Assembly: GCA_002070115.1 (NCBI GenBank)
Contig: MWCO01000053.1
Span: 1-45,144 of the forward strand
Length of the DNA stretch: 45,144 bases
Reading direction: 5' to 3'
Origin: Deltaproteobacteria bacterium ADurb.Bin207
GTDB lineage: Bacteria; Myxococcota_A; Polyangia; Polyangiales; Polyangiaceae
Shown here one piece after another: positions 17,471 through 26,134 of the stretch. Position 1 is the stretch's first letter, and the number at the start of each line of letters is the position of its first letter. The position numbers were made by a program, and so were the translations under genes. The notes under the pieces were generated by a model. It was not told the origin of the DNA. It did not search any database and saw only the letters and a program-made list of their open reading frames with translations.

Positions 17471-18997
17471 TTATCCTTCGCGAACCTCTCGTTTCAACTG
17501 CTGTTTCAGGATTTTTCCCGCGGCGCTATGCGGCAGCGAGTCGCGAATCAATACCTGTTTCGGCGTCTTGTACTTCGCAATGCGGCTCGAGCAGAAGTGA
17601 AGCAATTCCTGCGCATCGAGCGTTTGCCCAGGCACGGGAGAAACGAAAGCGATAGGAACTTCGCCCCATTTTTCATCGGGTTTTCCTACCACCGCCGCCT
17701 CCGCGACGGCCGGATGCTCGAGCAGGACTTTCTCCACCTCCGCGGGGTACACGTTCTCCCCTCCTGAAATGATCATGTCTTTCTTGCGATCGACCAACGT
17801 GAGAAATCCATCGTCGTCGAGGAATCCGATATCCCCCGAATGAAACCAGCCATCCCGAAGCACCTCGGCCGTAGCCTCAGGCCTGTTCCAATAGCCTTTC
17901 ATCACGTTCGGTCCGCGAATCACGACCTCTCCCGGTTCGTTTTTGGGCAGGTCTTTGCCATCTTCTCCCACGATACGAACGTCCACATAGGTACACGTGC
18001 GTCCCGCGGTTCCGGATTTTTTCAAGCATTCGCCCGGTCCCATTCCCGTGACGCCCGGCGATGTTTCGGTCAATCCATAGCCTTGACGGAATTCTAGGCC
18101 GCGCTCGTGGTACTTGCGCGTCAGCTCTTTGCCCAACGGCGCCCCCCCCGAAATGAACGCTACAATGGAAGATAGATCCGTCGTGTTGAACTTGGGATGG
18201 TCGTAAAGCATTTGATAAATGGCAGGAACGGCCACCATTCCATTGACACGCTCACGCTCGATGGTTTCGAGCACGTCGGCGGGATCGAATTTCGGCGATA
18301 AGATGACGGTAGCCCCGATGTGGATCATGGGTGTGACGCATCCGTTGAGGCCGCCCACGTGGAACATGGGAAGGATCACGAGAGCGACGGTATCGGGACT
18401 CACGCCCAGCGCCCAACCATTGACGGATTGCCAGAAGCAGTTGGCGTGGGTGAGGATGACGCCTTTCGGAGTTCCCGTGGTACCGGCGGTGTACATGATG
18501 AGATGAGGGTCGTCACCGCCCACGGCGGGGTTGACGGCATCGCTTGGATCGCCGGTTTGCAGATAAGATTCGTAGGGCGATGGGCCTCCATCGTGGGCGA
18601 CGGAAAGGCTCAACGAAACCGAGGGGCATTCGGCGGCGAGCAAGGCGGCCTGCTGCTCGAACATGGCGTGAAAAACGAGAGCTTTGGGCTGGCAGTCTTT
18701 CATGATGAACACGAGTTCTTCTTGACTGAGACGCCAGTTGAGAGGCACGGCGATGAGCCCGGCGGCGGAGCAAGCAAAGACGGCTTCCACGTATTCGTAG
18801 CCGTTGAGCAGGTACAGGGCGACCCGGTCTCCAGGCTTCAATCCCGATGCGATGAGCGCATGAGCAAGACGATTCATGCGTTCGGCGAGCTGCCGATAGG
18901 TAAACGAGCGGTCGCCGGTTTTGGTGGCGATTTTATGGGGATAGATGATCGCGTTTTGACGGATCCAATGTCCAATATTGACGTTCAACTCTGCCAT
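17471..18997 (-). CDS. Acyl-CoA synthetase (class I adenylate-forming ligase)
   Basis: 508 aa, ANL superfamily. It activates a carboxylic acid as the acyl-AMP and transfers it to CoA. Core motifs in order: YTAGTTGTPKGVILTHAN (P-loop A3), QGYGLTETSPG (A5), GWFHSGDIGFLDDDGF (A7), VDRKKDMIISGGENVYPAEV (A8 hinge), and SAAGKILKQQL, whose Lys is the adenylation lysine (A10). Length and motif style fit medium/long-chain fatty-acid or aryl-acid CoA ligases (FadD13/MenE-like), but the acid cannot be told. The start at 18997 has GGAGG about 9 nt upstream. It is monocistronic, convergent with the DMT transporter. Confidence 0.92.
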   Translation of the reverse strand: MAELNVNIGHWIRQNAIIYPHKIATKTGDRSFTYRQLAERMNRLAHALIASGLKPGDRVALYLLNGYEYVEAVFACSAAGLIAVPLNWRLSQEELVFIMKDCQPKALVFHAMFEQQAALLAAECPSVSLSLSVAHDGGPSPYESYLQTGDPSDAVNPAVGGDDPHLIMYTAGTTGTPKGVILTHANCFWQSVNGWALGVSPDTVALVILPMFHVGGLNGCVTPMIHIGATVILSPKFDPADVLETIERERVNGMVAVPAIYQMLYDHPKFNTTDLSSIVAFISGGAPLGKELTRKYHERGLEFRQGYGLTETSPGVTGMGPGECLKKSGTAGRTCTYVDVRIVGEDGKDLPKNEPGEVVIRGPNVMKGYWNRPEATAEVLRDGWFHSGDIGFLDDDGFLTLVDRKKDMIISGGENVYPAEVEKVLLEHPAVAEAAVVGKPDEKWGEVPIAFVSPVPGQTLDAQELLHFCSSRIAKYKTPKQVLIRDSLPHSAAGKILKQQLKREVREG

Positions 18998-19353
18998 GCT
19001 CTTGCGCCTCCGTCTTTGCTGGTGTCGGCCCCGGGTTCCTATCGATCGCGTTTCGCACGCCCGAACGTGATGTCATTGCCTTGTCTATGCGGTTTTCGGT
19101 CTTGGCATCCCATGTGGCGCATCATGTTCTGGTAACGTTTCAAAGCGTGATCCATCGAGCGGCAGCCGTGACGACATGGTCGTCTGAGGCTTTGATCGCG
19201 TTGTGCGACGCGCCGGTCGACTTCGGAAAGCCATTCCCAAGCGGACGCAGGGTAGACGAGGGGAGGGAAAAGTCAAGGGCAGAATTGTGCAGTGCAACAA
19301 CGCGAGCCTTCGCGGTCGAGAGGTAAATATCTAAAATTTATGATAATATTTGA
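18998..19353. other. Intergenic region, no gene seen
   Basis: 356 bp between the start of the acyl-CoA ligase gene and the end of the TSP3 lipoprotein gene, both on the minus strand. Frames of 70-80 codons exist on both strands, without start signals or recognisable content. The rightmost ~35 bp (19322-19353) are strongly AT-rich, unlike the neighbourhood, and could act as a transcription end for the lipoprotein gene. The ligase promoter presumably lies near 19000-19100. Confidence 0.5.
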
Positions 19354-20556
19354 TTATCTATAAACCGTGAAAGAGTGGAATTCGGCATTGACACTATAAA
19401 CCCGAACACCGGCGCGTCCGGTCATGGTGCCGGACACGGAATACGGTTGCGTTTGCGCCACAGCGCCGTTGCCATTGCGATATTCGCATGTGATCGAGGA
19501 GCCATTCCAATAGGCTCGCAACCATCTTTGCACGGAAGATCCAGTAGATGTGTTCTCGACACTCGTTTTCCATTGCCGGCGAACGAGGCTACTGCCAGTA
19601 TTCTCCCACAACTCCAGGGTTCTGGAGTACTGTTCACGGTCCAAAAAACACCCCCACCACTTGTTCTGTCCAGGACTTTCCCCCAAAAGCACTCCGGCCC
19701 ACCCAAAAGACCCAGACCCATACAGTAGCGAGGTTTCCACGGCGTAGGGAGTCAAACCCGAGATCTCGGTTTTCCAATATGAGTTTTTCCCGCAATTACC
19801 GGAGGAACAATTCTCGTTGTTTACGTTCAGCACATCAGTACCAACCTTATAGCTGGAATTGAGATCCCACGAGCTAGCCCATCCACTCTCGAAAAAAGGC
19901 TCGAAGTACATCACTTTGGATAGGGCGTCCGAATTGTTGTGCCATTCACAAGCATCTCCAAGTCCATCTCCATCGGTATCTTTTTGACTTTGATTCGCAA
20001 AAGACGGGCAATTATCACAGCCATCATCGACCAAATCGAAATCTTCGTCGTGCCCCACCGCAGTGCAACCGCCGCTGCCGCCAGAACCGCCTGTGGCACC
20101 GCCTGTTCCACCAGTCGCGCCCCCGGTTCCGCCTGTGGCACCGCCTGTTCCACCAGTCGCGCCCCCGGTTCCGCCTGTGGCACCGCCTGTTCCGCCCGTG
20201 GCACCGCCAGAACCGCTTTCTGCACCTGTTCCGCCCGTGGCACCGCCAGAACCGCTTTCCGCACCTGTTCCGCCCGTAGCTCCACCGGAGCCCCCTTGTG
20301 CGCCTGCTCCCCCGGTTGCCCCTCCCGCGCCGGAAACCCCGCCCATCGCGCCTGTGCCTCCGTTGGCTCCCCCCGCTCCGCCCGTATATCCGCCCCCTCC
20401 AACGCCGCCACTTCCACCCTGCCCCCCATAGGCGCCGGAAGCCGGCACACGATCCGCCTCGAATAGCTTTCCAGCGTCATCCGCGCCACAAGACCCCACA
20501 CCCATAGGCATCGCAAAACAAACCATGGCCGCAATCCAAGAAGCTTTTTGCATCAT
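19354..20556 (-). CDS. Lipoprotein: GGxGG linker, TSP3 repeat, LamG-like domain
   Basis: 400 aa. The double ATG at 20556 follows AGGAGAAG. Signal peptide with lipobox GVGSC. Residues about 43-165 are a low-complexity linker of GGTGGATGG-type repeats, encoded by near-identical DNA repeats. A thrombospondin-type-3 calcium-binding unit follows: EDFDLVDDGCDNCPSF and DTDGDGLGDACE. The last ~190 residues look like a concanavalin/LamG-type beta-sandwich (start FEPFFESGWASSWDLNSS, end AEFHSFTVYR) as in DUF1080-like glycan-binding modules. It probably stands off the outer membrane on the linker and binds a glycan. It is divergent from another GG-linker lipoprotein, 270 bp away. Confidence 0.78.
   Translation of the reverse strand: MMQKASWIAAMVCFAMPMGVGSCGADDAGKLFEADRVPASGAYGGQGGSGGVGGGGYTGGAGGANGGTGAMGGVSGAGGATGGAGAQGGSGGATGGTGAESGSGGATGGTGAESGSGGATGGTGGATGGTGGATGGTGGATGGTGGATGGTGGATGGSGGSGGCTAVGHDEDFDLVDDGCDNCPSFANQSQKDTDGDGLGDACEWHNNSDALSKVMYFEPFFESGWASSWDLNSSYKVGTDVLNVNNENCSSGNCGKNSYWKTEISGLTPYAVETSLLYGSGSFGWAGVLLGESPGQNKWWGCFLDREQYSRTLELWENTGSSLVRRQWKTSVENTSTGSSVQRWLRAYWNGSSITCEYRNGNGAVAQTQPYSVSGTMTGRAGVRVYSVNAEFHSFTVYR
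20089..20275. repeat. 42-bp and 39-bp tandem repeats inside the lipoprotein linker
   Basis: Two copies of a 42-bp unit (20089-20130, 20131-20172) encode 14 residues each of Gly/Thr/Ala linker, followed by a partial copy. Then two copies of a 39-bp unit (20198-20236, 20237-20275) encode 13 residues each with the AESGSGG core. Copies differ by at most a base or two. All units are multiples of three, so gain or loss keeps the frame. Confidence 0.85.
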
Positions 20557-20826
20557 TTCTTCTCCTGGGGGCAGACAACCCTTAAGTGTAGCAACTTAGC
20601 CGGGGGTATCCTAGAATTCTTTGGCACACCCTTCCGCTTGCCAAGTCCCCAAAACCACTTGTTTTCCGTGACTTTAGGCAGATGTCGTAGCGATTTCGGC
20701 GAACTCGAGTCCAGAATGACTAGAAAAATCAAGCTCCCCCCTTGAGGATGCCCCCTTGGTGCGCTAGGCCGAGCGAATACTTTCCCAATCCCGGCAACGA
20801 CTTACCGGGCGGTAGGAGAATACACC

Positions 20827-22323
20827 ATGCGAACCATCCATAAGCTTGGACTGATCATCGGACTCGGATTTGCCGTTGGCGTGGCTGCTTGCGCAAGCGA
20901 TAGCGACGATACAGACGGAACGCCCAACAAGGGAGGAACGGGTGGTGCCACGGGCGGCAGCGGCGGCGGAAAGGGAGGAACTGGTGGGGGGCAGACCGGC
21001 GGCAGTGGTGGCGGTGAGACCGGCGGCAGCGGTGGCGGAGAAACAGGCGGCAGCGGTGGCGGTGAGACCGGCGGCAGCGGTGGCGGAGAAACAGGCGGAA
21101 CTGGTGGCGGAGAAACAGGCGGCACCGGTGGCGGTGAGACCGGCGGCACCGGTGGTGGAGAAACAGGCGGAACCGGCGGCGCTACCGGTGGCACCGGAGG
21201 CGGCACGGGTGGATCGGGCGGAGGCGTCGTGCCCTGCAATGGCACCATCGAGCAACTTCGCACCGAAGCAACGGGCGCCAACAAAAAACCTGTCGATCTC
21301 GAAGTCTGCGATGTGGTCGTGACGTACGTTCTATCGACTGGCTACTTCATCCAAAAAGACCCTACCGGTCCCGCCATCCAGGTTTTCGAAGGAAATAGTT
21401 GGACCCCCAACGTTGCCGTGGGTGACGTCATCGATATGCGCGTCACTCAGGTCACCCACTTCAATAATCAAGAAGAAGTCTCCGGCCACGAACCCATCGT
21501 CAAAAAGTCCAGCGGAACGGATATCACCCCCCTCATCCAGAATCTAACCGTCGCTCCCACGGAAGATTATGAGTCGGAGTTGGTCAAGATTACGGGCGGA
21601 ACCATTGTGACCCTCAATGGGAAAGACGGCACGATCAACTATGGAACCGCGACGAATGTGGTGTTGCGTGCAGAGAGTACGGGAACGCTGTGCGTGGGAG
21701 CGAAGTTCGACCTTCTCGCGCCGGTTTCGCAATACCAAGCCGACCATCGGCTCCAATCCTGGGCGCTTAAAGACTTTTCGAATATCGATACCTCCGGGTG
21801 TGCAACTGGGACGGGCAAGATCCCGAACGTGGGCGACTTGATCATCAATGAGGTCATGGGCAATCCGCCGCTCGATCTCGAGGGCGATACGAACTGCGAT
21901 GGAACGCGCGATGCTTCCAAAGACGACTTCGTGGAAATCGTCAACAACACGGATGAAGTTCTTGCCCTGGGAGGGATCACGATTGCCGATTCCGAAAAGG
22001 TACGATTCACCTTCCCCACGCCCACGGATCTTCCTGCTCGCGGGGTGGTTGTAGTGTACGGCGGCGGCGAGGCGAAGTGTACGTATCCCGCGAACGTCAT
22101 GACGTTCATCTCCAGTGGGCTCGCTCTCGGCCCGGATACAGATTCAGTCAAAATTACTCGAGGAGATGGGACCGAACTGGCGTCGATGACCTACTCTGGC
22201 ACGCAAAACGACCGTGCATCGTGGACACGAAACCCGGACTTGACGGGCAACTTCGTGCTTCATAACACGCTCGGCGCGCTGAAGTTTTCGCCTGGCACGA
22301 AGAACGACGGTACCCCGTTCTGA
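20827..22323 (+). CDS. Lipoprotein: GGxGG linker, OB-like and lamin-tail domains
   Basis: 498 aa; AGGAG lies about 9 nt before the ATG. Signal peptide with lipobox GVAAC. Residues ~37-135 are a Gly-rich linker with an eight-residue period (GGSGGGET). Residues ~140-310 look like an OB-fold of the type found beside secreted nucleases (YFIQKDPTGPAIQVFEG, VAVGDVIDMRVTQVTHF). The C-terminal ~180 residues are a lamin-tail domain (DLIINEVMGNPP, DDFVEIVNNTDEVLALGG, RGVVVVYGGG). Lamin-tail domains occur in many secreted bacterial proteins, often with nucleases or phosphatases; no catalytic domain is present here. Probably a surface-displayed binding protein. Confidence 0.8.
   Translation: MRTIHKLGLIIGLGFAVGVAACASDSDDTDGTPNKGGTGGATGGSGGGKGGTGGGQTGGSGGGETGGSGGGETGGSGGGETGGSGGGETGGTGGGETGGTGGGETGGTGGGETGGTGGATGGTGGGTGGSGGGVVPCNGTIEQLRTEATGANKKPVDLEVCDVVVTYVLSTGYFIQKDPTGPAIQVFEGNSWTPNVAVGDVIDMRVTQVTHFNNQEEVSGHEPIVKKSSGTDITPLIQNLTVAPTEDYESELVKITGGTIVTLNGKDGTINYGTATNVVLRAESTGTLCVGAKFDLLAPVSQYQADHRLQSWALKDFSNIDTSGCATGTGKIPNVGDLIINEVMGNPPLDLEGDTNCDGTRDASKDDFVEIVNNTDEVLALGGITIADSEKVRFTFPTPTDLPARGVVVVYGGGEAKCTYPANVMTFISSGLALGPDTDSVKITRGDGTELASMTYSGTQNDRASWTRNPDLTGNFVLHNTLGALKFSPGTKNDGTPF
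20937..21230. repeat. Gly-rich coding repeat with 24-bp period
   Basis: The DNA encoding the linker repeats with a 24-bp period (eight residues, GGSGGGET, sliding to GGTGGGET in later copies). Around nine near-copies can be read. Divisible by three, so copy-number change would lengthen or shorten the linker in frame. Confidence 0.8.
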
Positions 22324-22571
22324 TCCGCGATTCTCGCATGGGTTGTCGCGTCGATCCCGACGCGCGATTCACCTGCCATTACATCATCGGACAACGCCGT
22401 CTTGGCGAAAGAGGCGTATCTTCGTTTGATTTTCGAACGCATCGCGCACATCTCGCCCGAGCATGTTCGCAATCCATGTTCACCTCCATGTGTGAAGCGT
22501 TACGGCGATGTGGTGCCACGGATGAAAAAGCGTCATGATTCAACGATGAATCGACGATGACGGAGGCTCCG

Positions 22572-22964
22572 ATGATGCACGCATGGCAGACATCCGCCTG
22601 GGCACTGTGGATGGGTTTGACTATGGCAAGCCTATTGGTCGTTGGCTGTAGCACGACCTCTGGCGCGCATTGCAGACCCGTGGAAAATGGTTGCTTCCTT
22701 CGCCTCTATGACGGAGACGATTTCGAGAAGTCCGAGGCTTGTCTCGTGATCGATGAACCGGGACGTTATGCGAACCTGGATCAAGTTCCCGGGGCCACGC
22801 AAAACTGGACCGGCGAAGCGGATAGCTTCGAAGTGGGCCCCCAGGCCACGGTCACGGTGTGGAGCGAAAGAAATTTCTCTGGAAATTCAGTTATTTATGC
22901 TCCAGGGGCTCGAATACGGTCGGTCGAACCGGAACCTGCCTCCCTCGAGCTTCGCTGCGAATAG
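22572..22964 (+). CDS. Beta/gamma-crystallin-like lipoprotein
   Basis: 130 aa from the ATG pair at 22572 with GGAGG 6 nt upstream. The signal region (ALWMGLTMASLLVVGC) has a lipobox. The mature part carries two Greek-key-like motifs: GCFLRLYDGDDFEKSEACLV and VTVWSERNFSGNSVIYAPGA, ending in PASLELRC. The aromatic-rich YDGDDF and WSERNFSG corners are typical of microbial beta/gamma-crystallins, some of which bind calcium; the canonical N/D-N/D-x-x-S/T-S site is only partly present. It is likely a small envelope protein. Monocistronic. Confidence 0.68.
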   Translation: MMHAWQTSAWALWMGLTMASLLVVGCSTTSGAHCRPVENGCFLRLYDGDDFEKSEACLVIDEPGRYANLDQVPGATQNWTGEADSFEVGPQATVTVWSERNFSGNSVIYAPGARIRSVEPEPASLELRCE

Positions 22965-23236
22965 CGAGCGTTCATGACATCACCGCACTCGCTGCCTTTC
23001 GTGGCGTTTCGGAGCCCGGTCTCATCCACGCACGGTCGATGAGCCATGCAAAACGTGACTCATCGAAAGGAATCGATTCGCGCAAAAACTCATGATTTCG
23101 CACGCAAACGAGTTGGGCAGGAGCGTAAGGAAGAGGGCTCATCCACGGGACGCTCTCGATAAAAAATTCACCATCTTTATCATCACAGGCAGGCTTCATC
23201 TATGCCATGGTGGCGTGGCATGATGAGGTTCGATCC

Positions 23237-24526
23237 ATGAAACCAAAGGTATTTTGTATCATCATGGGCGGAGGACGTGGTCGTCGGTTGCGCCCTTTGA
23301 CCAAGTTGCGAGCCAAGCCTGCCGTCCCTCTCGCTGGCAAATACCGTCTCGTGGACATTCCCATCAGCAACTGTCTTCACAGTGGTTTGAACCACATCAG
23401 CATACTGACGCAATTCAATTCGGCTTCCTTGCATCAGCACATTCAGGACACGTATCGATTCGACTCGTTCAGCGGGGGTTACGTGGACATTCTTGCGGCT
23501 GAGCAAACGATCGAGGGCACGTCGTGGTACCAGGGCACGGCCGACGCGGTCCGTCACAACCTCCGGCATTTCTCCGCGCACGATGGGGATCTATTTCTTA
23601 TTTTGTCGGGGGATCAGCTCTATCGCATGGACTACCAGGAGCTTCTTCGACAGCATCATCGCACGGGTGCCCGTGTCACCATCGCGGCCAAGCCTTTGAA
23701 TTGCAATCGCGTGGATCAATTTGGCGTGCTTCGTGTGGCGGATGATTTATCCGTGACGGCGTTTGTCGAAAAGCCGACCGACCCGGAAGTCGTTCGACAG
23801 ATGCAATCATGGTTGCCACCGCGTCCCAACGGCACGGCTACACCCACGGGTGTGTGCTGGGTCAACATGGGGATCTACGTATTCGAAAAACGGACCCTCT
23901 GGGATGCATTGACACAAAATAGTTTGAGCGACTTCAGCAAAGAGATCATTCCCAGTCTGGTGGGAACGGTGCCCATCTACGCCTTTCCCTTCGAGGGATA
24001 TTGGCGCGACATTGGAACCGTGCGCGCGTTTTTCGAAGCCAATCTCGAGTTGACCTCCCCTTCCCCACCGTTCAACTTTTTCGAACCTGGACGTGTCATC
24101 TACACCCATCCTCGCTTCCTTCCCGCTTCTCGTTTGCAACGATGCACCATCGACCAGGCGATCGTGGCCGATGGCTGCATCATCATCGACGCCGTGCTCG
24201 AACGTAGTGTGATCGGCGTGCGGTCGATGATTCACGAAGGGTCGCGATTGAAAAACGTCGTGATGATGGGTCAGGATCAATACGAGTCCCCCGAAGCGGA
24301 GACGAGCGCCAAAGCGCGCGGGCTTCCGCCCATTGGCATCGGCAAGTCCTGTTTCATCGAAAACGCCATCCTGGATAAAAACGCGCGAATTGGAGACGAT
24401 GTTTCTTTGTCTCCCGCGGGCTTGCCCGACGACTTCGAGCAAGGAGATGTAGCGGTACGCGATGGTGTGCTCATCGTGACGAAAAATGGCGTGGTCCCTT
24501 CCGGATCGCGGATCGGCAACGCATGA
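23237..24526 (+). CDS. glgC: Glucose-1-phosphate adenylyltransferase
   Basis: 429 aa from the ATG at 23237 (GAGG 9 nt upstream). Makes ADP-glucose for glycogen or other alpha-glucan synthesis. The N-terminal nucleotidyltransferase signature is IIMGGGRGRRLRPLTKLRAK, followed by PAVPLAGKYRLVDIPISNC. YQGTADAVRHNL, LILSGDQLYRMDY and VEKPTDP are the expected sugar-phosphate and ATP contacts. YWRDIGTVRAFFEANLEL joins to a left-handed beta-helix (GCIIIDAVLERSVIGVRS). No glgA, glgB or glgP is beside it. Confident by length and motif order. Confidence 0.95.
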   Translation: MKPKVFCIIMGGGRGRRLRPLTKLRAKPAVPLAGKYRLVDIPISNCLHSGLNHISILTQFNSASLHQHIQDTYRFDSFSGGYVDILAAEQTIEGTSWYQGTADAVRHNLRHFSAHDGDLFLILSGDQLYRMDYQELLRQHHRTGARVTIAAKPLNCNRVDQFGVLRVADDLSVTAFVEKPTDPEVVRQMQSWLPPRPNGTATPTGVCWVNMGIYVFEKRTLWDALTQNSLSDFSKEIIPSLVGTVPIYAFPFEGYWRDIGTVRAFFEANLELTSPSPPFNFFEPGRVIYTHPRFLPASRLQRCTIDQAIVADGCIIIDAVLERSVIGVRSMIHEGSRLKNVVMMGQDQYESPEAETSAKARGLPPIGIGKSCFIENAILDKNARIGDDVSLSPAGLPDDFEQGDVAVRDGVLIVTKNGVVPSGSRIGNA

Positions 24527-24587
24527 TGAAAAGCGGTTCGGTTCAAATCCCTTCAACCCATGCATGATGGCTGACTCTGGACAACCC

Positions 24588-25253
24588 ATGAAGCAATGTA
24601 GCGGTCTTGTTGTAGAGACGATCACCAACGGTCCTTTTGTAGAAAATTGTTATCTCGTTGCGGATCCCATCACCCGCAAAGCGATCTTGATTGACCCGGG
24701 CGACGAGGAAGATCGGATTGCGGATAAGGTGAAGCAAGCGAACGTGCAGGTGGTCGAGATTGTCAACACGCACGGACACATCGATCATGCGGGGGCCGTG
24801 GCCTCGCTCAAGCGGCTCCTCGACGTACCGTTTGCGATTCATCCGGGCGACCGGGGCTGGCTCGAACATTTGGGGTCGAGCGCGGTTGCTTTCGGTCTTT
24901 CACCCAGGCCAACGCCTGAAGTCGATCGTGATCTCGAGCATGGCCAAACGTTGATGGTCGGCGAGGTGAAAGGAATCGTGCTTCACACACCCGGCCATAC
25001 GGAAGGCGGATGTTGTTTCTACTTCCCGGAGCCGCGTGCCGTTTTCGTCGGCGATACGCTATTCGCCGGCTCCATTGGCCGAACGGACTTGCCTGGAGGG
25101 TCATCATCCACGTTGCTCCGTTCGATCCAGGAGCACCTTCTGACGTTGGATGACGACGTGGTGGTGTATTCCGGTCATGGTCCTACCACGGATATCGGAA
25201 CGGAACGTCGGTCGAACCCTTTCCTTCGTCCTGGCGGACCCATTTTCTTTTAA
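24588..25253 (+). CDS. MBL-fold metallo-hydrolase (glyoxalase II-like)
   Basis: 221 aa from the ATG at 24588 (MKQCSGLVVE); upstream in-frame ATGs at 24564 and 24567 are possible. Metallo-beta-lactamase fold with NTHGHIDHAG (HxHxDH at residues 62-67), LHTPGHTEGG (H137), FVGDTLFAGSIGRTDLPGGS (D156) and VVYSGHGPTT (H197), giving a complete dinuclear metal site. The GxIGRxDLPGG strand is typical of the small YcbL/GloB-type thioester hydrolases and persulfide dioxygenase relatives. The natural substrate is not fixed by sequence. It lies 61 bp after glgC and is probably co-transcribed. Confidence 0.9.
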   Translation: MKQCSGLVVETITNGPFVENCYLVADPITRKAILIDPGDEEDRIADKVKQANVQVVEIVNTHGHIDHAGAVASLKRLLDVPFAIHPGDRGWLEHLGSSAVAFGLSPRPTPEVDRDLEHGQTLMVGEVKGIVLHTPGHTEGGCCFYFPEPRAVFVGDTLFAGSIGRTDLPGGSSSTLLRSIQEHLLTLDDDVVVYSGHGPTTDIGTERRSNPFLRPGGPIFF

Positions 25254-25363
25254 CCGATCGTTCACCACAGAAACGACGGCATCCAAAGGTTTTGGCCAGC
25301 CTCCGCGGTGGCTTGACTCATTCCCTGGCTTGTTCTCGGGCGCTGATTGGATAGCCTATCAGA

Positions 25364-25849
25364 ATGACCGCAATTCCCTTTTCCACACTGAACGTCTTGC
25401 GACGATGTCATGATCTCGAAGTGTTGATGGAAAAGGTATACCGGGAGTTGGCGCAGCAACATGCGGACATGCCGAGTCTTTCCGCTTTGTGGTTGAAGAC
25501 TGCCGCGGAAGAGCGAAATCACGCTTCCCAATTTTCTCTTGCGATGTCGTTAGGGGGCGATGTGGTCCCTTCTTCCACGGTGGATATCCAGCAAGTCGAA
25601 GACGCTTTTTCTTCGGCATCCGCGTTGTTGCGTCGTGTTCGCTCTTCCAGGCTGCTCCCCAGAGAAGCCTTGGAAATAGCCATTTCTCTGGAAGAGCGGT
25701 TCGCCATTTTTCACGCGGATGCAGCCATTGCCTTTTCCTCCTCCTCGCATGAGAAACTCTTTCACGCGATGATGGCTGCGGACAAGCAACACGTCGACGC
25801 GTTGCGGCAGGAGTTGCAACGACTATCGCCCGCGAAACAACCAGATTGA
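25364..25849 (+). CDS. Ferritin-like (rubrerythrin-type) diiron protein
   Basis: 161 aa, four predicted helices. Candidate iron ligands are spaced as in ferritin-like carboxylate diiron proteins: a Glu in helix 1 (E19 or E23), E50-x-x-H53 within AAEERNH, a Glu in SLEERFAIFH (E110 or E111), and D140-x-x-H143 in ADKQHVD. Asp stands where most relatives have Glu in the last motif. No C-terminal rubredoxin domain. The likely role is oxidative-stress or iron handling, but this is inference. The short preceding gap and common strand suggest an operon with the MBL gene. Confidence 0.6.
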   Translation: MTAIPFSTLNVLRRCHDLEVLMEKVYRELAQQHADMPSLSALWLKTAAEERNHASQFSLAMSLGGDVVPSSTVDIQQVEDAFSSASALLRRVRSSRLLPREALEIAISLEERFAIFHADAAIAFSSSSHEKLFHAMMAADKQHVDALRQELQRLSPAKQPD

Positions 25850-25884
25850 ATCCAATGGCGAGCAGTCGTCTCTAACGATTTGCC

Positions 25885-26085
25885 GTGACTTCGCCGTGGA
25901 AACGAATTCTTTTCACATCGATGGCTGCCGCCGGAGGCGCGGGCGTCGGTTGGTTTTATGCCGTCGTCATCAATTCCTGCGGGGGTACTTGTCTCGTGGG
26001 CGCTCAACCGTGGATTGTCATCGTGGGTCTGGCGCTCGTGGGAGGTTACGCGGCCATGGTTGCGACGCGACCACAAGCGCAATGA
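25885..26085 (+). CDS. Small two-helix membrane protein (DUF6132-like)
   Basis: 66 aa from a GTG at 25885 without a clear ribosome-binding site; an ATG 12 codons further in is an alternative. Two hydrophobic segments: FTSMAAAGGAGVGWFYAVV and IVIVGLALVGGYAAMVA, joined by NSCGGTCLVGAQP with two cysteines. This resembles small DUF6132-type membrane proteins in which a Cys-containing turn joins two helices. The assignment is from memory and modest. It lies between the ferritin-like and methyltransferase genes. Confidence 0.5.
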   Translation: MTSPWKRILFTSMAAAGGAGVGWFYAVVINSCGGTCLVGAQPWIVIVGLALVGGYAAMVATRPQAQ

Positions 26086-26134
26086 CACGCCGCTCTTGTC
26101 ACGGCCGATACGGGCGATTACAGGGCGCTTTGCC

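Noticed and set aside
18320-19135. Long plus-strand frame of 271 codons opposite the acyl-CoA ligase
   Set aside because: Antisense shadow; composition is Gly/His/Glu-rich without domains, and the opposite strand is a complete ANL enzyme.
20089-20275. CRISPR array in the lipoprotein region
   Set aside because: The repeats are contiguous tandem coding units without unique spacers.
24531-24565. Possible tRNA T-arm (GGTTCAAATCC-like)
   Set aside because: The flanking bases do not pair as a T-stem and no acceptor or anticodon arm fits; it lies between glgC and the MBL gene.
23807-24628. Minus-strand frame of 273 codons opposite glgC
   Set aside because: glgC is complete with all motifs on the plus strand; the minus frame is His/Asp-rich shadow sequence.
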